DNA of 64,000 nt, from contig NC_091046.1 of assembly GCF_963966145.1 (NCBI RefSeq), positions 16,864,001 through 16,928,000 on the forward strand. Direction: 5' to 3'. Position 1 is the first letter of the stretch. Each line of letters starts with the position of its first letter. Shown here piece after piece: positions 54,361-64,000 of this stretch. The stretch is from Tenebrio molitor. Taxonomy: Eukaryota; Arthropoda; Insecta; Coleoptera; Tenebrionidae. The translations under genes were made by a program, and so were the position numbers. The notes beneath the pieces were generated by a model, which made no database searches, was not told the DNA's origin, and was given only the letters and a program-made list of their open reading frames with translations.

Positions 54361-56756
54361 GTAAATAATTTTGACAGTAATTTACCGAAATTCGCAAACT
54401 TAACCCAACAAATTATTAAATTTTTTGACAAATGCTGTCCAATTTGAAAATCATGGCATGTCATATTTAAAAATCGCCAAGTTTTAAATTAGTATTTTAA
54501 AATAAAAATAGCACCTTTAATCTTATTATTAGTATCATTTCAAGCGCAATCAATAATTTTATCTTTCTATTGATACCATTGCCTTACCTGTAAGTTCATT
54601 TGGCGAGCAGGAATCAGCAAAGACGTTCAATACAATGTTAATTGCCTATGTTCGAGTTTGAGAATGCACAGGCTGTATGTTCATTTTGAAATTTTGATAG
54701 GCCTCATCTAGGGGCCTCATGTCAGGCACTTTAGTGACGGAAATCAAACAGTGTGTCCAACGTTAAAAAAATAAATCATGACCTCCCATTATGTCCAAAC
54801 CACGTATTTTTTTTTATAAATGGTGTTTACTTCCATCAATCTGTATATAGGCCCTCTTGTTTTACTTCTTTTCTACTGGCAACGCCACAACGCAATTCCA
54901 TAATAATAATTAACAACTTCAAATGTAAATGGAATTTATAATTACTTAATATAAAAGTTGCGCAGTTTGTTAGATCTTAGCATGTTTTGCTTCTGACATT
55001 ATAGTTTGTCATCTATTGACATGTATCTAAAAAAAATCAAGAGAATAAATGAAACAGGGTTCTCCATTCACCTACTTTTAAATTGTAAGAAAAAAATCAA
55101 GTGTATTTATTTTATAATTTAAAAAAATATAAGATTTGACATAAACAGTTTTGTCAAATTTCTATCTTAGTAAAATAGGTACTGTATTTTTTATATACAC
55201 ATAAAGTAACTAAATCTGGTGGAGTAGAATTGAAATGCGGAGTGAAGTCTTTAAATTATTTATTGCATGTTATATCTAAGTACTTGCACAACTTATTAAT
55301 CAGCTGTAAGTTATTCGCTACCATTGATTAAATACCTACAAATGTATGTATTTATTGTGCCGCTGCCTAAGGAAGATTTCAGTCAGGTGAGATCAGGAAT
55401 TTCATACTTTCAGATCAATAATGTGATAGTCCTAATGAATAAACTTGTAAAAAACATATCAATCTAATCCAACATAAAATTTTTACCTGTAGGTACAACC
55501 TATGACTTAAGAAGTTTATTTTTATTGCACATTCTTTTATGTTGTTTGCTCACATCTTTAAAACTAAATAATGTTCTTTGACCTAAATTCAAAGTTGCTT
55601 GAATTTATCTACACCGTTTAGAGGGCTTTAAGTCACGCAATCTTTATAGATTTTATCCACCTAAGAAGATAATTTACTTGCATTCTGGGATTTAAATTGA
55701 AAATCTTCAACGTTGGTAATAAATTATAGGAGCAGATTATTTTTATTTTTATTTAATATCTTACAACAATTTGATTTTCCCATTTTACTTATAATTTAGT
55801 TTATTTATCAAAGGTATTTAACTATAAAATAAAACCGATAAATATCCATAACTTGCTAAATTTACACTTGATAATTGTAAATATGCTAAGATTACTACTT
55901 GTTTTACTACGTGTTTTTAAAACTTGAAATAACGTGAATATTTTATTTAACATGAAATAATTGTCATTTTTGCAACGCCTAAATCTTACCTATTTTTTTT
56001 AATAACATTTTGCTTTCAAAAATTAATTAAATAATTTTTAAAGGACATTTAAAAGTTTTAAGTTTTAAGTAAAAAATTGAAAAATGAATGTTTAAAGGTT
56101 TTAAGTAAAAAAATTAGAAAATTAAAATAAATTTAAAGAAAAATTACAACGTGTAATTTGCAAATACATATGTATCCCTAAACTAAGTGAAAAGGTGACA
56201 ATGCCCCAAGTTATAAAATTATTGTTTTAGTACTCTTGAAAATTTTTAATTTAAAAATAGTTTATCGAATTTAAATTTCCTGTTTGAATGTTGTTGAAAT
56301 GATTTTGAATAACATTTTTAGATAAAGTCGTTGACACAAACATTTAAAAATTCATTCACTGACTCATCCGTTGTCGTCACTGTGACATGCAGATCAATAT
56401 GATGGGATGAATAATAAAAAATCTTGAATAATTAGGTCGGTACTTCAGGATTATACTTAATAATTGTGATGGAATACTACAGAACATACATACTTATTCT
56501 GTAGATAAATGTGAACAGGTAATTTCATGAATAAATAAAAGGCAGACACTTGCGTTGTATGGAGGTTTGTGATAGGGGCCGGTAAAACTATAAAGTTGCA
56601 AAATAATCAATATTTAGAAGGACAAAACCGTACAGTTGCTAGTCGAATAAAATCTACCCGTGTTATAGGTGGTTGTAACAGCAGCGTAGAGTGAACGTGT
56701 TTATTTTCTCGTCTTTTAAATATGGATTACACTTAAGATTTATATTTTTTCATAGA

Positions 56757-57141
56757 ATGAATCGATATATAACTCTTCATCAACTGGGAGATGGAACCTA
56801 CGGATCGGTCGTCCTTGGACAACGAAAAGATACAGGAGAGAAAGTTGCCATTAAAAGGATGAAGCGAAAATATTATTCGTGGGATGAAGCAATGAACTTA
56901 AGAGAAGTGAAGGTATAATTAATATTTTTTTAATTGATCATTTGGATCATAATCTTTCACAAATAAATTGCAGTCATTGAAAAAACTTCATCATTCAAAT
57001 GTTGTTAAATTAAAAGAAGTGATAAGAGAAAATGATGTCCTCTATTTTGTTTTTGAATATATGCAAGAAAATTTATACCAATTAATTAAAGATCGTCGTG
57101 TGCCATTACCCGAAGCAACAATAAGAAATATGCTTTATCAA
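56757..57141 (+). CDS. MAK/ICK-type serine/threonine kinase, first two coding exons
   Basis: Exons 56757-56912 and 56974-57141 (both phase 0) give the first 108 residues of a MAK/CILK1-family kinase: glycine loop G11-D-G-T-Y-G16, VAIK with K33, alpha-C Glu E50 in NLREVK, and hinge FEYMQENLYQLIKD. These kinases act at the ciliary tip to control intraflagellar transport turnaround and cilium length. ATG 56757 was chosen because MNRY is the family start; TTTTTTCATAG just before it looks like an acceptor, so a 5' UTR intron is likely. The next exon (the HRD loop) is not found up to 64000, so intron 2 is at least 6.8 kb and the gene is cut by the window. Confidence 0.94.
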
Positions 57142-57235
57142 GTAAGTTTATAGGTACAATACTTTTTATCATGAATGAAATACACACATTTCATTTTTTT
57201 GAAATTTTACAATAAAAATAATAAATTCATTAGGA

Positions 57236-57551
57236 AGTCCCGGGGACTAGCAACTTTTGCGAAGCAACTATTTAGTCACAGAAATAGAACACATTTAACT
57301 AAATGTAACCTCGCGTACGGGCGATTTTTAAATAGAAGCAACTAAAAACTTGTTCTATTTTACGAGGAAACTGTTGCGAGCAAATCAACCAGGTTTGTTC
57401 TAACATAGCGCCGCACACCCGGCGATTATTTACTTGCTTTTTCTACAAAATCCTGTATTAAAACTGTTCTGTATAGTGTATAAGCAACTATATGTATAGT
57501 ATTAAGTTGCCAGTACGAGTATAACAAAAGTTGCTAGTGCGGAGGAGGACT
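57236..57551. repeat. probable MITE in the MAK-like intron
   Basis: AGTCCCGGGGACTAGCAACT near 57236 is mirrored by AGTTGCTAGTGCGGAGGAGG..ACT at 57551, and both continue into an AACTTTTG/CAAAAGTT pair. The ends agree only in part. Confidence 0.5.
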
Positions 57552-57756
57552 AAAAGACTCTACTGTTGTATTTTCATTATTATTTTGATTTTGTGATCTC
57601 AAATGGGACATTATTTTAAAGGCAATACTTCATATATTTACAAAGTTTTTAATAAGTACATATTTAGTCACAATTTACCTACACATATTAAATTACATAT
57701 TTTGATTTTTCAATGCAAATGGTGTAATGTTCAAAAATATTTTAATTAAATATGTA

Positions 57757-58096
57757 CAGTTGCGGCCGTTGAAAACTCAGACAATTTGACAACGCCAAAC
57801 TTTTAGCTTTGTAAATGGTATTGAAAGTGACGTTTCTCAAAATGTCACTCAAACATTATCCACATTAATTTCTCTCGCAATGGCTCTTATACTCACACCG
57901 TCCCTCAGTCAAACACATTTTTGCAAATCAGATAATTGCGGCATTTCAAAAGTTACGGGCGATTCTGACCTAATATGTCAAATACTGACACTGACTTTAT
58001 AATCCTTGATGAAAATCCTGTTTACGCTAATCAAATTTCGGAATTTATACAGAGTGTTTAAATCTTTCCTGTCTGAGATTTCAACGGCCGCAACTG
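57757..58096. mobile_element. TA-flanked MITE, CAGTTGCGGCC ends
   Basis: The 340-bp element has ends CAGTTGCGGCCGTTGAAA and the inverse, flanked by TA. A single related end (CAATTGCGGCCATTGAAT) starts at 58235, immediately after the next hairpin. Confidence 0.85.
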
Positions 58097-58098
58097 TA

Positions 58099-58233
58099 CG
58101 TAATATCTGTTCACGTTGGAATGAACATCAGTGGTGCAAATCGCACACATTTGGCATTAACTTTCATATGAGTTGTCATAGTAACAGGTCAGTCATTTGC
58201 ACCACTGATGTTTATTCCAAGTGAACAGATATT
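58099..58233. repeat. 135-bp hairpin between two TA sites
   Basis: Arms of about 42 bp (GTAATATCTGTTCACGTTGG..AGTGGTGCAAAT) with their inverse enclose a loop of about 50 bp. It is wedged between the end of the previous MITE and a second related MITE end, each junction marked by TA. Confidence 0.8.
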
Positions 58234-58434
58234 ACAATTGCGGCCATTGAATTTTGGTCGTCACTTTCATGTCAATTAAAAAAAATTAATGTAGTCAAGG
58301 TGGTCTCAAGTTACAGGCCAGGACACTGGCTGTGTTGCCACATTCCCTGGTAGGTCATTCCATGACCTACGATGTTCCTAAAATGTTGAAACTGATTCGA
58401 CATTTAATTTGACAAGTGCAAATTGAATTAAAAA

Positions 58435-58842
58435 TGTCATTTAAGTGTTGCGTACCAAATTGCAATTCAAATTATGCGTCTTCTTCTTCAAATTACGTAA
58501 GTACTTGTATTTAAGTTTCCATCAAATGAGGAAATGATGCCAATTTGGAAAGAGATTTTAAAAATCGAAGAGTGAAGAATTCGCAAAAGTAGCCATGCTT
58601 CTGCTAAACATTTTAGGCGAACAGATATCAATGGGGACAAAATGAAGCGACTTGTGCCAAACGAGGTGCCAATAACTTCTAATTACGAAGAAATTAGATT
58701 TTGGGAAGAAATAATCAAAATTTGTAATGACGACACAATCACTGGGGAAAATCTTTTGGCTTTAAAAACGAATATTGAAATGAAACTGGGAAGCAAGTTA
58801 TATACAAGAAATGGGGTGAGATTTAGACAATTGGGAGAATAA
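58435..58842 (+). pseudogene. THAP-domain fragment, broken
   Basis: It begins MSFKCCVPNCNSNY, the C2 half of a THAP zinc finger, then needs a frame change to reach FKFPSNEEMMPIWKEILK, hits a stop, and goes on with ASAKHFRRTDINGDK and MKRLVPNEVPI, the conserved THAP C-terminal block. The usual Cys of the final C-x2-H is replaced by Ser. THAP domains bind DNA in host regulators and in P-element-type transposases; the latter origin is more likely here. It is dead and sits in the MAK-like intron. 58850-60130 beyond shows nothing recognisable. Confidence 0.75.
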
Positions 58843-60133
58843 AATTGTTACACTTAAATTGGAAATGCCCACCTCGCGCTAGTTTATAACCAAGCAGTTT
58901 CAATAGCCCGGAACACCGCAGAGCATCTGAAATATTATCAGTAACAGTAATGAGCACCGTTATTTTTCTGTCCCCAAGCCCAAGGTGGTTTTAAACCATA
59001 CAGGTGAACATAAAGTTTGGAACAAAATTCATAGTAGCGTTATGTGATGTTTTTTGGAAAATCGCTCGGACAGGTCGATTTTATTTTGAAAAATGCCATC
59101 TTGTGACGTACAACTTGTTTAAATGACACTATTGGTTTTTGCGCAATGACGTCATCACCAATTTTTTTCAATGACAACCCCCACTTTTTTCTTCTCTTTT
59201 TGATAGACCCTTCTACTACCTAAACGACGAATGAAAAAAATTGGTACCTTACATAGCAATTTTTTTGAGAAAATGGCAATTTTTATTTCAAAAATTTAAT
59301 TTAATTTTTAATGCCTACTTGGCAAGCCACGTGGTAAATTTAATAAATATATTTTTGCTCTAATTCCGTGATTATTTTGTTTTGTACGATGGGCCGAACT
59401 GAAATTGATTTACAAAATACTAATCTAATATCCTACCAAATTTCACTTAAAAATTCCTACTAAAAAGCTCATTAACAGACCCTAAACTTTTTAGTATGTA
59501 AACAAACCCCTGTGGCCAGCGGTAAAAAAAAGGCATTGAAAAAATCCAACATAAGTAACTCTTCTGTGACTTGACTGGATTGAAACCGTAATTACTATCG
59601 TCAAAATCATGGACTTTTGGCAAAAATGGGTTGGAATTCCAAGTAAAACTAAAGTCCGTACAGGTTGTAAAGTAGCATCTTGCAACCGACATTGAGAAAT
59701 TTGCCTAATGTAACGATGTTTGCAACGACTGCAACAGTTACTTGTTTGGTGTGCGTCGGGATTCTAGTTACATTTTTTTAACTGTCAAACGCACCGTCAA
59801 ATTGCTGACTTTTAGGTTTTGTGTATTAAACGTTCTCCTTGTAAACGTTATATCAATTTGACAGGGATTTCAAATCTCATGAAAGAAAGAAGCGCCAACG
59901 TCGCCAACTATAAATGTTGTAAATTACCAGAAATGTTACCAACATAATTTTTTTCCCCTGCTTCTTTGCAACCTGTACCGACTTTAGGCTTCCTTTGCTG
60001 CTTTTTTACTTGTTGCAACTTATGGTTTTTTGGCGTTGTTTTTGTTGAGTTCCAGATGTGCTAGGCCTGTCGTCCTTACTAACTAAGTCATTTTCGACAG
60101 ACTAATTGTCATAACTATAATATGTACTTTGTA

Positions 60134-60455
60134 CTATGGCGGCCAAAAAATTTTGGCCATCACTTTCTTGACATTCAAGTAAAGTGTAAATAAACCTTTA
60201 GGAATCGTAACCCCACTTTCGATTCTTGTCATTTTGACAATCAATTTAAACTGTTTGAAGCTCAGATATTCCAAAATTCCGACGTTCTATGTAGTAGAAA
60301 TGACAAAATAATTTTGAGTTTTGAAATTTACCACCCAAAAAATAACGTTCATAATCAAGACGGTACTTAATCATGATGACAATAAAGTACGGATTATAAT
60401 TTTTTTTTTTTGAATTGACAAGACAATGACGGCCAAAATTTTTTGGCCGGCATAG
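60134..60455. mobile_element. TA-flanked MITE with palindromic TIRs
   Basis: The 322-bp element has ends CTATGGCGGCCAAAAAATTT and the inverse, flanked by TA. Each TIR contains the self-complementary GGCCAAAAAATTTTGGCC, so each end can fold alone as well as pair with the other. Confidence 0.82.
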
Positions 60456-60503
60456 TATATGCTCTTTGAGGCACACATTTTCTCTCATTTTCTCTTTGGT
60501 AAT

Positions 60504-60913
60504 GGGGGCCACACACACAGAGGGAAGAGTCAAGATTTGAATGCACACGCCACGGGGTACAGTTAAAACTACTTGTGTGTGGAGAAGAATGTGGCATGCG
60601 CATTCAAGTCAGTTGGAATCAAAACAGTTTTGATTTTTGGCGTGCACATTCACACCCGCGCGAGGATAACTTACTGTGTGTGGCGACAAGTCACTGCATG
60701 CTTTGGCGGTCGTATTTTGTCTGATTTACGAAATATGTCTCGTGAATACAATACAGGGGCACGCCACTGTTATCAGACAAATTTCCTTTTTTGGTCACCA
60801 TTACAATGAACGTTTGCTGCACAACTGACGGGGAAGCAGAAAGTACGGGTTTAACTTAGGACAAGCGTGTACACTTTTAACTGCACATTCTTCCCTCTGT
60901 GTGTGTGGCCGCC
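60504..60913. mobile_element. MITE, GGCCACACACACAGAGG ends
   Basis: About 410 bp bounded by GGCCACACACACAGAGGGAA and its inverse (TTCCCTCTGTGTGTGTGGCC). The interior is GC-richer than its surroundings and contains several GTGTGTGG and CACACCCGCG words. No ORF; superfamily open. Confidence 0.75.
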
Positions 60914-61130
60914 TTAAGGGGGAGCTCATACCAATTTCTTCGTTTTCCTCACTGTCAACTATAATCGGATCTGACAGTATGTCTGAATGATTAGATTCAT
61001 CAAATTCAACGATAGATATCAGTTCATTTAATTATTATTTGGCTTCATTGTCACTCAACCCTACATAGGGAGACATTTTACTGCACTACTGCACTTACAC
61101 AAACACCTACGTAATGTTGATGCATATATA

Positions 61131-62041
61131 CAGGCTGTTTGATAAAAAACGCCTTAACCCATAACTTTTTTATTTATTACCCGATTTCAATGAACAAAAA
61201 AACCAAAGATATGGTTTTTTATGCGCTACAAAACAGACATAAAATATATTTTTTTGGTGTTATCTTCAATAGCTAACGATGGTCAACTTTTTTTTTTTAA
61301 ATGGGCACATGTAGTTTTTTTAGGCTCAGTCTGGCAAGGTTTTTTTTTCTGAATCTAATGATGTATTGAAAGTTATCATTTGGTCCATAGTTAACTGAAA
61401 AAAAAATTAATTTTTTTTTTTGTGGTTTACCTTATTATGAAATGTTTAAAAGTTCCATGAAAAACAATCGGAATACAAAGTGCGGTAAATGTCATCCAAA
61501 CGTCAGCTTAGAAATTTTCATCTGCTTTTTTAAACTTTTTTTATTTAAGTATAAAATAACAACATTGTCATTCATGCAGGATAGCAGTCATTTGACTTAT
61601 TATTTTATATTCGAGTGTAATAAAAATCGTAATTAGTCAAAAACAAAAATTTAATAGAAAAATAATAATAATAATAAAATAAAATTTTATTTTTAATAAT
61701 TCATGTTTTCCAAGAAAATAATAATAAAACACCTCAAGATTGCACCTGAAAATTTTCTAACTGACACTTGACATTTGTTGCTATTTGTATTCCAATTGTT
61801 TTTCACGGCTTACTTGAAAATTTTATAACAAGCTGAACCACAATTAAAAATTGTTTTTTTTTTCACTTAGCTAAGGACCACAATACATCACTAGATTCAG
61901 AAAAAAAAACTCTATCAGACTGAGCCTAAAAAACTACATGTGTCCATTAAAAAAAAACCATATTTTTGGTTTTTTTGTTCATTGAAATCGGGTAATAAAT
62001 AAAAAAGTTATGGGTTGAGGCGTTTTTTATCAAACAGCCTG
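61131..62041. mobile_element. mariner-type foldback element with about 200-bp TIRs
   Basis: The 911-bp element starts CAGGCTGTTTGATAAAAAAC and ends with the inverse, flanked by TATATA on both sides. The arms continue through CCCGATTTCAATGAACAAAA and AGGCTCAGTCTGG. The centre is AT-rich with an (AAT)n run near 61663. No transposase. Confidence 0.88.
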
Positions 62042-62047
62042 TATATA

Positions 62048-63350
62048 CAGGCTGATTCACGTAGCCCGTTCATTAGAAACTTTCTGATTTCCCCAAATCA
62101 TATTAATATGAAAATTGGTAGTTGACTATAATCGACTACTCCAAGTTCAAATGAAAATACCGGAAATCGACGCTATCTTTATTTTTTTTAATGGAAAGGT
62201 CTCATTTTGACTTCACATTTCGATTCTACGTTAAATTTTGAGTTTGGAACCTCTTTTTGTCAACACTTATCTGTCATCGTTTTTGACCTATGTCATCTTT
62301 TTTGCAAAAAAGCGAGGTTGCAGGACTTCATTAACAAATTTATAACTCTTGAACCATCGGAAATAAATAATTGTTTTTTTTTTTAGTTGAATTTCTAAAG
62401 ACCTGGCCGATCTTTTCCGCCATTAGTGAAAATTTTTTTATGATTCATACGCCTACTGAAATTTTTCAAAATTGCTAATCAAAAAATGTCAAAAACTTCA
62501 TTTTTTTAAATGGCAACCACCATTTGTGACACTACATATAAATGTAAAATTTAATTCTAAGATTTTGACTATTTGTCTTTTACTAACCAGTGACCTAATA
62601 ATTCTGAACGATTGTGATCAGGTTTGCAATTATTTTCTTCATTATTTCCAGCATTTCCAAGTAGTTATTTTATGTTTGTTTTACCTCAAATAGCGTGCGG
62701 CAACATGGCTTTGATTTTTCCTTCTCATTTCCATGGATGCAACAAAGATGAAATATTTGCAGACTATTGGGATGCATAGAATGTTTTTAAATGTTGCCAC
62801 ATTTAGTATAACGAATAGGTCCATATTATCTTCTAAAAAAAAGACAATTTTTTTTTCAAACATTTTTACCTGATATCTTAATGACCGGTAATTGGTGATA
62901 ACGAGAAGTAGTCATAGACAAAAAAAAATTCTTATAAAAGTTTTTTCGTTTTGGAGATAAAAATGATTGAAAATTTGGTCAAAATTGCTAGTACGCTGCT
63001 GAGTTAAAGGTGGTTACCTGATTATCTTGGTAGTTTAGCAACAATAATAATCAAAGGTAAAAGGTGCCCGTTAGTCACAAACTCCTCTCGATAATTTCCA
63101 TAGAAACATTATTTTACAAAGCAGTGTGCTTGCACCTACGACTTTATTGTGGAGTTGATGTAACAATGGTTGCTAATGAAGTGAAGAAATTCGGACAAAT
63201 TTTCCCTATTCATAGGCGTTGAAAATACAAGGATATAGGGTAATTTCCATCCTTTTGATTTCACCTCCAAAAGTCATTTACGCAGAATTAATTTGTGTAA
63301 AGGATACTCCACATTTTTTTTCCAAACTTATTTCAGAATCACCCTGTATA
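62048..63350. mobile_element. possible Tc1/mariner-type element remnant
   Basis: CAGGCTGATTCACGTAGC at 62048 and GAATCACCCTG at about 63340-63350 are inverted over about 11 bp and each lies next to TA. A partial family X copy (62560-62880) is in between. The TIR match is short, so the pairing is tentative. Confidence 0.35.
62560..62880. repeat. partial copy of TIR family X
   Basis: Matches 36340-36560 and 37510-37590 in order, including GTGATCAGGTTTGCAATTA, ATTTCCATGGATGCAACAAA and ACATTTTTACCTGATAT. Terminal repeats are not preserved. Confidence 0.75.
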
Positions 63351-63369
63351 CGGTCGAAGCACATAAACA

Positions 63370-63676
63370 GCCCTTTCACAATGACGTTAACGTTATACGT
63401 CGATGTTAAAACGTAAATGTTAACGTTAGATCTAATTACATGTGTTTTAGTATTTTTTTTTTAATTATTTCCGTTGAATGTTGGAATTGAACGTTAAGAA
63501 TCCAGCACATTTTTGGGTCTGACGTTAACGCTAACAATATCATGTAACATTAACTTTCATCATAACGCCATTGTGAACGGTCTACACTGAAATACATGTA
63601 ATTTTGAATTTCTAGATCTAACGTTAACATTAACGTTTTAACATCGACATAACGTTAACAGCATTGTGAATGGGCC
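63370..63676. mobile_element. MITE built of GTTAAC-rich arms
   Basis: Ends AGCCCTTTCACAATG and the inverse of GGCCCATTCACAATG. Arms of about 70 bp contain repeated AACGTTAAC words and TGTTAACGTTAGATCTA. A third partial end (CATTGTGAACGG near 63570) sits inside. No duplication identified. 63680-64000 shows no feature. Confidence 0.75.
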
Positions 63677-64000
63677 TAAATGCCGCAAACCTAAAACGTA
63701 TAATTGCGGTCACAGCAGCGAAAGGGTTAAAGGCTTTCAACAAAATAAAAGAAATTACTCATGGAGATAATGGAAACGTAATGAAAAAGTACAAAATTGT
63801 AGAAACAAATGACGTGACCCACAACCTAACTTTTTAAAAGCCTAAATTCGCGGTAAAAAGGTGTGTTCACAAGGCAAAATTACTAAATTTAGTAACTCTA
63901 GTTCGTCGTTACAAAACGGAATTTACTATAATAGACACAATTTGATTGACACATGTCAAAATGTGAAGTGAGGTTATTGGTTCCTAAAGGCTGCTTTACA

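Noticed and set aside
57142..64000. The next MAK-like kinase exon (HRD loop and DFG region)
   Set aside because: I looked for the conserved HRD and PENLL segment on the plus strand and found none. The exon must lie beyond the window.
1..64000. CRISPR arrays, bacterial operons or riboswitches
   Set aside because: The window is eukaryotic; repeated words are MITE ends and microsatellites, not evenly spaced direct repeats with unique spacers.

Overview
The window is animal nuclear DNA, most likely from an insect. The evidence is AT-rich sequence, GT-AG introns of roughly 40-60 bp inside conserved genes, a copia element primed by the initiator-tRNA half molecule, and a dense load of Tc1/mariner-, hAT- and PIF/Harbinger-type miniature elements. 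A beetle is a guess from the overall look only; nothing here fixes the order. There is no bacterial, organellar or CRISPR signal.

Conserved genes. Four sit among the repeats. A nicotinamide riboside kinase gene (15411-16061, +, single exon) converges on COP9 signalosome subunit 3 (16387-17993, -, seven exons, 430 codons). COP9 subunit 3 is divergent from TTC27 (18270-24157, +, three exons, 776 codons) across a 276-bp shared promoter region. The first two coding exons of a MAK/ICK-type ciliary kinase (56757-57141, +) open a gene that runs out of the window. I assembled the COP9 subunit 3 and TTC27 exons by hand; every junction keeps frame and the lengths fit the families.

Possible new gene. 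Between about 37730 and 42490 on the minus strand is a chain of seven, perhaps eight, short exons (35-101 nt) with good donors and pyrimidine-tract acceptors. An NRF-1-like palindrome lies just upstream. No long reading frame runs through it. Two short frames cross splice junctions, and a third start codon overlaps the stop of the second. I read it as an undescribed spliced lncRNA or microprotein gene.

Repeats by region. 1-14700 is a graveyard: a 1.6-kb foldback, two Ty3/gypsy integrase remnants, a BEL/Pao integrase remnant, and a gypsy gag/RT/RNase H remnant split by a 917-bp TIR element that itself holds a mariner-type MITE. 20600-26150 holds several MITEs, some nested, in and after the TTC27 intron. 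26402-30880 is a complete copia element (intact 1326-codon gag-pol, identical 124-bp LTRs, 5-bp target duplication), the youngest insertion here. 31400-37650 is almost continuous MITEs plus one tRNA-like sequence. 39350-45000 holds hAT-type, Tc1-type and LINE pieces. 45664-49985 is a large PIF/Harbinger-like composite. 50600-54360 has a 54-bp perfectly palindromic hAT-type unit, several near-palindromes and a Tc1-type transposase fragment. 57200-63700 is the MAK intron, filled with MITEs and a dead THAP-domain fragment.

The repeats are informative because many insertion sites can be read exactly: TA, TTA, 7-bp and 8-bp target duplications are visible, which gives relative ages for nested insertions.
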